This document shows, in pieces, positions 54,738 through 64,000 of a DNA stretch of 64,000 nucleotides. Every line of letters begins with the position of its first letter. Positions within the stretch are counted from its first letter, which is position 1. The position numbers were made by a program, and so were the translations under genes. The DNA lies in contig JAKCVP010000395.1 in assembly GCA_023512835.1 (NCBI GenBank), positions 62,001 through 126,000 of the forward strand. Direction: 5' to 3'. Below the pieces are notes generated by a model. That model saw nothing but the letters and a program-made list of their open reading frames with translations, searched no databases and was not told where the DNA came from. The DNA is from Taxillus chinensis (Eukaryota > Streptophyta > Magnoliopsida > Santalales > Loranthaceae).

Positions 54738-55800
54738 GGTGAATGCGAGAACCAATGGCCGAGCTCGTTGCAAGCCACACAAGCTGGCTGGTACCGTACC
54801 CTGGCAGTCGATAGGATCAGGATCGGGATGAAGAGAGTCGAAGGCGTTGCCAAGCAGCAGCACAGGCACACAAGTACGGAAGATCCACCAGTCACATGGG
54901 CGAGAGCAGGCTTGGGTGCGAACGACGGCTGGGATGCAATGGAGAGGCAGAGATTGTGAAATGAGCAGCGAGTATCGATAAGACGGATGGTTGGTGGATG
55001 GCGAGCGGACGGCGCGTCTGGACCATGGAAACGTCAGACCTTTCTCCCAGCTGCAGCTGCAGGGCGGCACTGATTGTACATTGGACATGCTGCCCGTGTG
55101 TACATTCGCGCATGTCGTCCAATAACGACAGAAAGCAGCACAGAACTGCTTGGGCCAGGCGGGGTACATTCAGTGCAATCCGTGCCGACAGTCGGTATAG
55201 AGTCATGATAATAATCACGAGGCCACAAGACATGTCGAATTACCTGCATCTCCATCGACCTGTCTCGACTCCCTCTCTGCCGACATCCCACCCTCTGTCT
55301 ACAGCCACCCAGCTACCACTCTGATCCAGCCTCACGCCCGGGACGTCAAGTGCAAACACTCAAAAAGGTCCGTCAACCCCTCGCGCACCCTTTTTGCGAC
55401 GGCCTCCCACGCCCTTTCACTGCCCACCAGCCTACCTCACTCACCTACACCTCGACTGCCCTGCGAATTGACACCCAATGATTTCATAGCCTCTCCGCCC
55501 TTTATACATTTTGGTCGTCGTTTCACTTCAATCCCTCCGACTGCGCCTGAACTGACCACTTCCCGATTACGCACTTTGATCCTGACGCTGTCCGTTTGCT
55601 CGCACTACGGGACGCCTCTCACCTGCTTCTCCCTCCTTTTCTCCCTCTCTCAACCCTCAACAAGCTACCATTCACTCTCTCGCTACTGGCGCAACCCGCA
55701 GCCAAGCACTTTCTGAGTTACAGACAAAGCGCTTTTGCACATCTGAAAGAAGGGAGGCCTGCCCCATTCTCGCACGGACCTGCAAGGCCAGCCAGCAAAC
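54738..55800. other. Divergent promoter of SFM1 and IGO1
   Basis: 1.06 kb between outward-facing starts. The half nearer IGO1 (about 55,250-55,800) is strongly CT-rich on the plus strand, as in highly expressed fungal genes with long leaders. No gene is supported inside. Confidence 0.5.
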
Positions 55801-56436
55801 ATGAACCCTCACCAGAAGAACAAGATCGACATTAGCGTATGTACACAACCGCCCAAACACCACCTAGCCTGAGCTCACACAATCTATAGTCGCTGAACCC
55901 CGAGGAGCAGCGCCTCTTCCGCATGTATGGAAAGCTCCCCAACCAGAAGGACGTCCTTCAGAACAAGCTTAAGGTATCCAACCTTGGCGCCCCGCAACTC
56001 TCCCTGTCGCCCCGTGATCCGTGGCTGACCATGCACACAGGAGCGCAAGTACTTTGATAGCGGTGACTATGCCCTGTCAAAGGCTGGCAAGGCCTCTGAC
56101 GTCGGCGTTACCCAAATTGGCCGCGAGCATCCCAATCCTGAGACCATCCCCCATCCCTCGTCCTCTCCCCACAACGCCAACGGCACCGAACACCGAGGAA
56201 GCATCTCTGCTGGCATTTCTGGCATTCAGGGCCCAAATATTCCAACAATCTCACCACCTGCCAACGGCGCTGGGAACAGTCACAGCCCTGTCAAGGAGAG
56301 CAGCTATCTCGCTCGCGCAGCAACCAACGCCGAAGAAAGTCAGGACCAGCCCCGTGACCACGGCAAGGATGATCTTGGCGCGGGCAGCATCAGCCCACCT
56401 CCCAAGACTGAAGGTGTACCTATCCCCGGCCAGTGA
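55801..56436 (+). CDS. IGO1: Endosulfine family protein (Igo1-like), 171 aa
   Basis: Three exons: 55801-55836, 55890-55973 and 56041-56436 (516 nt). Introns begin GTATGT and GTATCC. The conserved core is LNPEEQRLFRMYGKLP followed by the exon 3 start ERKYFDSGDYALSKAG, with the phosphoacceptor Ser at position 47. Greatwall/Rim15-type kinases phosphorylate this serine, turning the protein into an inhibitor of PP2A-B55 that promotes quiescence entry and mRNA protection. The C-terminal ~100 residues are Ser/Pro/Asn-rich and probably disordered. Length and motif are typical. Confidence 0.95.
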
Positions 56437-56888
56437 GCGGGCTTGCCAGGTCATTGTCTAGTCGGGTGCAAGGGCAAGTGATCAGAAGCTTCGGGCACAT
56501 GGAAGCTGCACATGTGCAAAGTTGGCGTTGTCATAGGCGTTATGGAAAGCAGGGACTGACAAGATTTTACTTGCATTGGGCGGTATGGAGCTGTCGCGCA
56601 TGCAGCATTGTTTTTGGCAAAGCTACGAGTACAAGTTCTGCATTTGCAGGCTACAATGAAAGACATTGATCAACCAAGCCTGACTGTGTCCAATGATCTT
56701 TCGCTACCATTCTCCAGGCAGGGTCAGTCGGCCGAATCGATGATGGGCATGCGCAGCTAATCAGGTGAACTTCTGCGTCTAGAAAGGCCATCAGATGTTA
56801 TGATTGAGTTTGTGCGCCACGTGGATGAAGTCAGCATTCCCCAACAATGAGATATTATACACTGAATTGTACAGAGGTTGCCAAAGAC
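56437..56888. other. Convergent spacer between IGO1 and bL32m genes
   Basis: 452 bp of 3' flanking sequence for both genes. Nothing else was seen. Confidence 0.5.
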
Positions 56889-57547
56889 TCACGCTACCGG
56901 TGCACCGGTAGGCGAAGATGGCGCACTTGGGCCCAAAGATGTTGTGGGTCTTGCAGACTTGATTGTGCCACGTCCTGCTGTGCCTGCAGATGAGGGCTGG
57001 TCGCTTCTGCCAACGTCCTTCTGCCTGTCTCTCTCTCCCCTCGCTGCGAGAGCCTCGGCTTTTGACTTTGCAGCCGAAGACTTGCTTGTGTGATACACCT
57101 TTTCCCACTCAGTCTTCAGCTCCGGGACTACCTTCATTCTCTTGGCCCACATGTCCTTGATATCTGCACAAGATCAGCGCTGTTCGAACGAAACTTTGAG
57201 GCGGACTTACTCGACACGCAGTATGTGCATAGCACATGCAATAGTTTCGGCCGCCCACACGCGCTACATCGCCCGATGTTGATGAGATCTTTCAGGCCTT
57301 TGCCAGCCAATCTGCGCGATCTTGACTTTGAGTGTGTAGGCTTCTTCTTGGGGACCGCGCGTAGTACCGAGTCCCACAGTCCTTGTAAAGCCTCTGTCAG
57401 TCCAGAGAGCCTGGGTATCGTAGCGGCAGGAATGCCAAAGCGTAAGAGGCCGTTGGCGAGGGACGTTTGCAGAGAGAATCGTGTAATTGGCTGTGTGGCC
57501 TGCTGGTGGAGTGCTGGCAGCAGGAGACTCCGAAGAGTCGTCGGCAT
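56889..57547 (-). CDS. MRPL32: Mitochondrial large-subunit ribosomal protein bL32m, 203 aa
   Basis: Two exons: 57547-57211 and 57163-56889 (612 nt); the intron is GTAAGT...GTGCAG, only 47 nt. The start is MPTTLRSLLLPALHQ; an ATG six codons upstream is an alternative. The first ~65 residues are basic and hydrophobic, fitting a mitochondrial targeting and processing segment. The core AVPKKKPTHSKSRSRR is followed by a Cys4 zinc ribbon, CSACGRPKLLHVLCTYC. The C-terminal ~85 residues are fungal-specific and charged. The stop lies in GTAGCGTGAGT, so a further intron at the very end cannot be excluded. Diverges from CDC10 over 371 bp. Confidence 0.88.
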
Positions 57548-57918
57548 AATGGCTGTGACCGTCATGGCGAAGCGAATCGCGATACGATCGGGTCAGCGAC
57601 TGTGCATGCGATGCCAGAGAGTTCGAGGCAACTCAATAATGTCGCCCTCAATGACGGCGGCCGGAGAAACGATTTCGCCGCGATCATCCTACCCCTTTTG
57701 TTAGTAGCGACCCTCATTTCTCAGGGACGCACCTGCTGTCAGTCGACAACTCCCCCGTTCGTCCCTTTTCACTGCCCATCGCCCTCAAGTGCTTCATCTG
57801 GTGTGACCTCGGGGCCCCCTCTCTCTCCATCTGCTCCATCCGCAAGACCCGCGTTGATCTATCAAGTACCCGCGCGCATTCGTTCTCAACACCTTTCTCA
57901 TTCCTCCCGCAAAGCAGA
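57548..57918. other. Divergent promoter of MRPL32 and CDC10
   Basis: 371 bp between outward-facing starts; CT-rich toward CDC10. No specific element was assigned. Confidence 0.5.
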
Positions 57919-59091
57919 ATGGCAGCCGCCGGTGTCCAGCAAGCCCAGCAGAGGCCCATGGACATTGTCTACCCCAAGAGCCACGTTGGTTTTGACAGTA
58001 TCACCTCTCAAATCGAGAGGAAGCTGCTCAAGCGTGGTTTCCAGTTCAATGTAATTTGTGTTGGTATGCGCGCCTCTTCGTCTGGTCTCTACCGCTTCGC
58101 ACCTGTTCGCTAATCTTCGCATCTTCTTCACAGGCCAAACCGGACTTGGAAAGTCTACCCTCATTAACACCATCTTCGCCTCGCACCTCTTGAACTCAAA
58201 GGGTCGCACTGTCCCCGATGAGCCCATTCGCTCCACCACCGAAATCCAGGCTGTTTCGCACATCATTGAAGAGAACGGCGTGCGACTGCGCCTGAACATC
58301 GTTGACACCCCTGGCTACGGCGATCTCGTTAACAACGACCGCTGCTGGGACCCCATTGTCAAGTACATCAAGTACCAATATGGTGCTTACCTCCACAAGG
58401 AGCTCACTGCTCAGCGTGAGCGCTACATCCAGGACACTCGCATTCACTGCTGTCTATTCTTCATCCAACCCTCGGGCCACGCTCTGAAGCCCATTGACAT
58501 TGTTGTCTTGAAGAAGCTTTGTGACGTGGTCAACGTCGTTCCCGTCATTGCCAAGTCTGACAGCTTGACTCTCGAGGAGCGCCAGGCATTCAAGGATAGA
58601 ATAAAGCAAGAGTTCGCCTTCCACAACCTGCGCATGTACCCCTACGACAACGATGAGTATGACCAGGAGGAAGTTGCTCTCAATGCCCAGATCAAGGTGA
58701 GTCCGCCAGTCTACGAGCAAGATGGCTTCAACGCTAATATAGTCCTCAGAGCATCATTCCTTTCGCTGTCGTCGGTTCGGAAAAATCGATGCTCATTGGT
58801 GGCAAGCAAGTCCGTGGCCGTCAGAATCGCTGGGGTACCATCAACGTTGAGGACGAGAACCACTGCGAATTCGTCTACCTCCGCAACTTTTTGACCCGCA
58901 CTCATCTGCAAGACCTGATTGAGACCACCAGCCAGATTCACTACGAGAGCTACAGAGGAAAGGAACTGCTTGCGCTCAAGGAGAGAAGCACAGCCCAACA
59001 CGGCGGAGGCAGCAGGCCCATCTCCCCATCTGCCGAGCGCGAGCTGAGCCGTGGCAGCCACGGCCCCAGAGGCATCAACGGTGGCTACTAG
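57919..59091 (+). CDS. CDC10: Septin Cdc10-type (AspD), 349 aa
   Basis: Three exons: 57919-58063, 58134-58696 and 58750-59091 (1,050 nt). Introns begin GTATGC and GTGAGT. SHVGFDSITSQIERKLLKRG is the polybasic entry to the GTPase domain. The P-loop GQTGLGKST is at 49-57, G3 is DTPG at 106-109 and G4 is AKSD at 188-191. The septin unique element follows (SIIPFAVVGSE, GRQNRWGTINVED, LIRTHLQDLIETT-like). There is no C-terminal coiled coil, which among fungal septins points to Cdc10/AspD. It should form hetero-oligomeric filaments at septa and hyphal tips. Confidence 0.95.
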
Positions 59092-59796
59092 GAGATGCAA
59101 ACGCTTCCTGCCTCTATCGACTACGGCACTTTGAGCGCACAAGACCGATCGTCGTATCATCAATCGCTCCCTGCTGGTCACCGGTCGTCTCTGCCTACTC
59201 GGGCTGGTGTCTAGCAGGCTACTAAGAACGAGATTAATCCGCCCATAATATCTCAACTGTCGACAAAGTAGAGGATGTTAATCTTGTGGTGCAGAGCGCG
59301 GCTCCTACGACTTTGAGATTGGCCCTGTTCACTTCTTCAATTGTTCTACTTATCATGTATATCCCGTTTTCAAGCCTTTTTCGACGAAGGTACAAAGGGC
59401 CCTTCTGGCGGTCGGGCTTAGCGAGGAGGGAGGTTTTTGCCTGGGTGAAAAGCAGCGTCATTGTCGGCAGTGTCTCGCAAGACCGCAGGTGATGGTGGTC
59501 CAGGACTTTGAGACCCGCCATCAGTCACGTACTTATGTAATTCCGTTTTGAAGAAGCAGAGATACCAATAGTTAGTTTCACGTTGTAACCTGCTGCCGTC
59601 ACTTTTGCATTACTTTGATTCCGAGTATGGTCTCTTGCGAGACGTCTATTGGGTGCTGTTCTTGTACAGCTGTACATGCTTGGTAGTTGTAGTCATACAT
59701 CATGGCGTCGTGTCAACTGTTGTCCCGTTTGCCCATGAATGTTGCGTCTTTTGTGACGACAAACAATCCCACTATTCTACCCATGTACCTACCTAC
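59092..59796. other. Convergent spacer between CDC10 and SKI8
   Basis: 705 bp of 3' flanking sequence of two convergent genes. Small frames in it lack any signature. Confidence 0.5.
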
Positions 59797-60909
59797 CTAC
59801 GAACCTCCAGCAGCCTCTCGATAAAAGCGCACACCTCCTTTGCCCCCGGCAGCGAACCCCTCGACCCTCCCCATGCCTCTCCGCCTGCCGTCATCCCTCA
59901 GAAACTCGACGGCCCAGATGCTCTCGGCGCCCTCACTGATGGTGCACACGCACTCTCTCGTCTCGACGCGCCAGACCTTGACTTTTCCATCCCAGGCGCC
60001 GGAAACAAGGTACTCGCCTGTGCGGCTGAAGCTGAGACTGAAGATCCACGACGTGTGTCCGCGCAAGAGGGCGACTTGTTCGCCCGTGTGGGGATCATAG
60101 AGATGGATGTGTGTGCTGTCGCCTGCCGCTGCCAGGAGAGTTCCGTGTGGACTAAACGTGAGTGTCCGGACTGGAGAAGGAGTCGACGGGAGGGTCGCTG
60201 CCAGACGTGAAGTGAGGGTCGAGAAGAGTGTTATGCTGCCTGATTTCTGGGCTACTGCCAGCAGTGTCTCCCTTTTGGCCTCGGCCGCGTTTCCGCTTGC
60301 GCTCGCGCGTGTAGATGCGTAGGCGTCGTGGGGGTCGTGCGTGAAAGAAGGCGTGAACGGCGACGATAGAGCGACGGCCAGTGTAAAAGTGGGATGAGTG
60401 CTGTAGGTTCCGGTATGCCGTGCACTTGGGAGCGAAAAGGAATGCACGACACCAGACGGACAGCCCAGCGCCAGCAGCGAGCCGTCTTCATTCAGCGCGG
60501 GCGCCCAGGCATAGTCTCCCTCGGTCAGGCTCTGTCTTATCTTGTCGCCCAGTGACGCGCCGTCCGTGACCTCTAGCTTCCAGTCGTCTTCAGCGTCATT
60601 TGCATCGGCGCCTGGGGTAGCTTGTGCTTCGTGCGCGGCGGTGCTATTCAGCCAGACCCGTACATCGCCGCTGAAGCCGATTGAGACTGCGCGAAGACCG
60701 TTTGCGCTGGACACGATGTGGTGACAGCCTGTCTTGTGTGCGGGCAAGTCTGCGAGGCGCGGGAAGGAGGACGTGAGGGTGGAGTGGACGGCTATTGTCG
60801 ACAGAGAGTTGGCGAGGAGGATCGAGCGGGGCGTGGAGGTCAGGGCAAATGTGATGGTGGGAGTGCTGGGGTCCGTTGAGTCGTGGGCCAGGAGATATTG
60901 TTTTGACAT
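59797..60909 (-). CDS. SKI8: Ski complex WD40 protein Ski8/Rec14-like, 370 aa
   Basis: Single exon; start MSKQYLLAHDSTDPS. WD-type blades are visible, the clearest being LLRGHTSWIFSLSFSRTGEY followed by LVSGAWDGKVKVW, and PVRTLTFSPHGTLLAAAGD. With the N-terminal YLLAH pattern and the 370-residue length this matches Ski8. Ski8 scaffolds the Ski2-Ski3-Ski8 complex that feeds mRNA to the cytoplasmic exosome, and in fungi it also helps meiotic Spo11-dependent DNA breakage. The inserted loop after blade 3 is Ala/Ser-rich. The APN1 stop is 212 bp upstream of its start. Confidence 0.9.
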   Translation of the reverse strand: MSKQYLLAHDSTDPSTPTITFALTSTPRSILLANSLSTIAVHSTLTSSFPRLADLPAHKTGCHHIVSSANGLRAVSIGFSGDVRVWLNSTAAHEAQATPGADANDAEDDWKLEVTDGASLGDKIRQSLTEGDYAWAPALNEDGSLLALGCPSGVVHSFSLPSARHTGTYSTHPTFTLAVALSSPFTPSFTHDPHDAYASTRASASGNAAEAKRETLLAVAQKSGSITLFSTLTSRLAATLPSTPSPVRTLTFSPHGTLLAAAGDSTHIHLYDPHTGEQVALLRGHTSWIFSLSFSRTGEYLVSGAWDGKVKVWRVETRECVCTISEGAESIWAVEFLRDDGRRRGMGRVEGFAAGGKGGVRFYREAAGGS

Positions 60910-61121
60910 GGTTGGTGTGGTGGAGGAAGAGGTGGTGGGAGCATTGTTCTTGGAAAAGGGTAAGTTGGATGGAAGGGAGCAGAGGTAGCGTCGTCATTGG
61001 AGTGCTGCGAATTCATCACCACCTCCCACCTCTAGGTATAGCTCACACTACGCATTGATTCCGTGTTCCTGGAAACATAGATGCTGCCACTGCTCGCTAA
61101 AAGTACACTCCAGTCTGACAT

Positions 61122-62564
61122 TCAGCCGCTGTCCTGCTCGCCGTCGCAGCTGACGTCGCCCTTCTTCCTTCGTCCCTTGCCCGTCTTCGTCTTTTGGCCT
61201 TTGGACCGCTCGAACTGCTCCTGTAGCTTTTGGCGTTCGACCGCTCCCTTTGCCGACAATTCCTCCTCCAGCTGCTTGAACTCGTCGCTGTCGACGTCCA
61301 TTCCATAGAGACTCTCCAGCAACTTGATCTCCTTGGACCAGATGCTGTGATCCTCGACCGACTTGCCATTCTCCCCCTTGCCATCAATTGGCGTTTCCAA
61401 GACCATTGGCACGCCTTTGAATCTCGAGTCGTTGACCAGGTTGTGAAAGGCCCGCAGACCCAGAAAGCCAAGTCCAATGTTCTGATGCAGATCGCGATGG
61501 CTCTGGAAGCAGCCCTTGCTGTCATTGACGTGCACAGCCTTGAGATAGCTGCCCCCAATCACCTCGTCAAACTTGCTCATCGTCTCCCTGTATGCCTCGG
61601 GCGTGCGCAAGTCATAGCCAGCGGCAAAGGCATGGCAGGTGTCAAGACACACGCCCACGCGAGACTTGTCCTCTACGAGCTCAATCACATCGCGCAGATC
61701 CTCGAATGCGCCGCCAATGGTATTGCCCTCGGGCGAAGCAGCCATATTCTCCAGCAGCGTAATGACCTTGGACGTAGCCTTGTGCGCTTTATTGAGCTGC
61801 GTAGCAATGCGCCGCAGTGCGTCGGCCCGGGGCTTCCCATTTGTGTTTCCCGGATGGAAGTTGTAGAGCGCAATCCCCAATCTATCGCAGCGCTTCAAGT
61901 CATCCAGAAAACTCGTATATGCTTGCTCGGCCTTGTCCTGCTCCTGCGCAGCGAGGTTGACGAGATAACTCCCATGCGGCACAATGTGCTTGTCGGCATG
62001 ATAGGCGTGAGTCTTGCAGGCTGACGCAAACAGCGTGGCATGCTCGTCCTTGAGGTCTGGATTGGACCATTTCCGCTGCGACTTGAGGAAGCATGCTAGC
62101 GAGTTTGCGCCAATGTGCAGGGCGTTGTCGATGACATTGTGCACGCCGCCTGCGCCTGAGACGTGTGCGCCAATGTTGAGTGCGTGCGGGATTGTGCGCT
62201 GGGCCAGAGGCATCTTGTCCTCGGCCTTTTGTGCTGCCGTCCTTCGTCTTGGCTTTGGCTTTGGCTTTGAGTCTTCTGCTTTGGCTTCTTTGCTGCTGTC
62301 GTTGTCGCGTGCCTCTGCGTCCGACTCTTCTTTTGGTGACTTGGTATTCTGCACCGCACGCGAGGTCCTGGCACGTTTGGGTGTGGCAGACGCAGTGTCG
62401 CCATTGGCCTCTGCTGCAGTGCGCTTCTTTGCTCTGCCTCGCTTGAGTGGTGGCGGGCTGATGTCGTGGATCTCGAGCTCTTCTGCTTTGACGGTTGATG
62501 GGTGCGAGTCTGGGTCGGCGCGTTCTGCCTTGTTCTCGGGGGCTGCCTGGCGTCCACGAGCCAT
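61122..62564 (-). CDS. APN1: AP endonuclease of the endonuclease IV family (Apn1), 480 aa
   Basis: Single exon. The first ~125 residues are a basic, Lys/Ala/Glu-rich extension with likely nuclear signals (KRGRAKKR). The endonuclease IV core starts at NIGAHVSGAGGVHN. The metal ligands are visible: His in PHGSYLVN, His in NFHPG, Glu in LENMA, Asp and His in CLDTCHAFAAGYD, His in AVHVNDSKG, Asp and His in RDLHQNIG, and Glu in LETP. The enzyme cuts DNA 5' of abasic sites with zinc cofactors and removes 3' blocking groups in base excision repair. The C-terminus is Lys-rich. Similar length to other filamentous ascomycete Apn1 proteins with an N-terminal extension. Confidence 0.95.
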   Translation of the reverse strand: MARGRQAAPENKAERADPDSHPSTVKAEELEIHDISPPPLKRGRAKKRTAAEANGDTASATPKRARTSRAVQNTKSPKEESDAEARDNDSSKEAKAEDSKPKPKPRRRTAAQKAEDKMPLAQRTIPHALNIGAHVSGAGGVHNVIDNALHIGANSLACFLKSQRKWSNPDLKDEHATLFASACKTHAYHADKHIVPHGSYLVNLAAQEQDKAEQAYTSFLDDLKRCDRLGIALYNFHPGNTNGKPRADALRRIATQLNKAHKATSKVITLLENMAASPEGNTIGGAFEDLRDVIELVEDKSRVGVCLDTCHAFAAGYDLRTPEAYRETMSKFDEVIGGSYLKAVHVNDSKGCFQSHRDLHQNIGLGFLGLRAFHNLVNDSRFKGVPMVLETPIDGKGENGKSVEDHSIWSKEIKLLESLYGMDVDSDEFKQLEEELSAKGAVERQKLQEQFERSKGQKTKTGKGRRKKGDVSCDGEQDSG

Positions 62565-62881
62565 TGGACGATGTGTTGTAATATTGCAGTAATGGCTGAA
62601 GGCAGGAAAGAGGGAAATATTGTCTATGGCATTATGGAGCGGTCGTTCAGGTCGAGGACATGGTGCTAAGCTCAGGTAACTTGACTAACGTTGGTGAGGC
62701 TGAACAAGAAAGTCGTCGTATATTTATTATTATTATTGGAATCCAGTTGTTGATGGGTCCAAGGGTCCAATCGACATGATGGCAAGAGGAAGCTCGCACG
62801 CAAGGCATATTCAAGGTATCAATGGTTCATAGACTGGCATCAGGCACTGCGAATCATCCATTGGCCGCATGTCCTACCCAC
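62565..62881. other. Spacer between APN1 and allantoicase genes
   Basis: 317 bp containing the APN1 promoter and the 3' flank of the allantoicase gene, with an ATT microsatellite at 62719-62737. Confidence 0.5.
62719..62737. repeat. ATT microsatellite
   Basis: About six TAT/ATT units in the spacer upstream of APN1. Confidence 0.8.
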
Positions 62882-64000
62882 CTACACGCCTCTCCGACCA
62901 AACACCCTCAGTCTCTTGACACCACCATCGGGTATAATGACCAGCTTCACATATCTGTACGCCCCCTTGTCCACATTGCTTAGCACGCTAGCATCGTACT
63001 CGTGCTCCTTGTCAGGTCCACACGGCTGAGGCGACAGAACCTCAGTCCACTTCTCATAGTCATCTGCCCCCGGCTCCTCGGGGCCCTCGGCAGCATAAAT
63101 CTGCACCTTTTGAGGAAAGTTGCCACGGAAGTGCGCAGTGTCAACCACCACCTTTTCAATGTGTCCCGCTGCTCCGAGCCTGATGATGGTCCAGTCAATG
63201 TGCACGCCTCTGCTGCGCTTCGTCTCCCAGCCATCGCCCATGTCCTTGCCTCGCCCGGGAAGGATGAGGTTGTCCTTTGTGCCGAAATGCTGATCCGAGC
63301 AGCGCGTTGCAACACCTCCGTTTACGCACGCCGCAAGATCAAAGGCTTCGTTGACGTCCTGGGGGAAGACGGGAACAGCGTCACCGTACAGACGGAAGCG
63401 GCCTATGCCTCCATCTGGGTACATTTGGAGTCGGACGTGGGTGAAGGCTTCTGCTGGAGGCTGCTGCAGGAGCCAGGCGTTGCGGTAGCTTCCCCGGCAC
63501 TCTTGCCTATTGAGAATGGGCTTCCAGCCCTGAAAGTCTGGTTTGCTCACTTGGTCGTCGTCGGTCGCGAAGCAGCCTTCGACAGCCACTTCAGGCGCGT
63601 GGTTGCCGTTGAAGAAGCCCGTGTCGATTTCGACGCCCCTGACGGTACCGCTTGCGACGCCCAGGCGGAACACGACATAGTCAAATGGCTTTGGGTTGTG
63701 TCGCCGTGTCTCCCAGCCATCGTACCAGGCACCGGCATATGTGAAGACGCCAGGCTTAGCAATGGGCGGTGTCGGGGTAGTCAGATTCTCGGCAGCAGCG
63801 AACCACTCATCAGATACGGCGAGAATCTTCGAGCCAAGAGGCTTCGAGAGCAAGTCTGGAGAGAGCGGTCAGAGCGAGGCACAGAAGCGAAACGACATGT
63901 CCAATTCTACCTATGTGGTTGCTGCCAAACGTCGCGGCGATAGCGTCTGGCGCAACAATCTGAACGTGCCCCGCATCGACTAGGGCGTCCTGGGCCACTT
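62882..64000 (-). CDS. DAL2: Allantoicase, 5' end outside the window
   Basis: Two visible exons: 64000-63911 (open at the edge) and 63855-62882; the intron is GTAGAA...CTCCAG, 55 nt. About 353 residues are visible. The sequence has two related halves, each with a discoidin-like jelly-roll pattern. The first has GAWYDGWETRRHNP, VEIDTGFFNGNHAPE and RLQMYPDGGIGRFRLYG. The second has KDMGDGWETKRSRG, VVVDTAHFRGNFPQ and LVIIPDGGVKRLRVFG. It hydrolyses allantoate to ureidoglycolate and urea in purine catabolism. The missing start should be only a few codons beyond the edge, judging by family length. Usually nitrogen-regulated in fungi; no GATA site was assigned here. Confidence 0.94.

Noticed and set aside
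1..64000. tRNA, rRNA or CRISPR array
   Set aside because: I looked for GGTTCGA-type B boxes with a matching acceptor stem and for regularly spaced repeats, and found none.
1..64000. Intact transposable element
   Set aside because: No transposase, reverse transcriptase or integrase frame and no long terminal repeats were recognised, even in the large gaps.

Overview
The window reads as nuclear DNA of a filamentous ascomycete (Pezizomycotina, possibly Dothideomycetes). Genes carry introns that are mostly 47-83 nt long, with GT-AG ends and CTAAC/CTGAC-type branch points. Several genes are fungal in type: Ski8, Sfm1, Igo1, Vfa1, Rud3, septin Cdc10, allantoicase, a NACHT-TPR protein and CYP52-like P450s. 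I rebuilt 24 protein-coding genes, two of them cut by the window edges. Most splice models were checked by requiring the exon lengths to sum to a multiple of three and the protein to run on smoothly; a few small or secreted genes are less certain and are marked as such.

Left part (1-34 kb) is gene-poor and accessory in character. It holds the start of a coiled-coil gene, a complete six-exon 2,088-residue NACHT-TPR STAND protein (1586-8143, minus), a conserved 278-residue fungal protein, a 95-residue five-exon gene, an unknown coiled-coil gene, a membrane-anchored prolyl 4-hydroxylase, a multi-pass membrane protein, two secreted proteins and a secreted GMC oxidoreductase. Between them lie gaps of 2-4 kb in which I can support no gene.

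Middle part (34-44 kb) is a compact metabolic neighbourhood: a CYP52-like P450, a secreted glycoprotein with an internal duplication, a second P450, an MFS transporter and a hot-dog thioesterase. The second P450 and the transporter diverge from a shared 1.7 kb promoter that carries four CACGTG boxes within 140 bp. A bHLH-zipper gene with an SREBP-type basic region lies at 46-48 kb. Together they could form a small regulated pathway, but this is inference.

Right part (46-64 kb) is dense housekeeping DNA: argininosuccinate lyase, Vfa1, golgin Rud3, the SPOUT methyltransferase Sfm1 (with an 18-nt microexon), endosulfine Igo1, mitochondrial ribosomal protein bL32m, septin Cdc10, Ski8, AP endonuclease Apn1 and the 5'-truncated allantoicase. 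These act in separate core processes and look like an ordinary core block. I found no rRNA, tRNA, CRISPR array or intact transposon.
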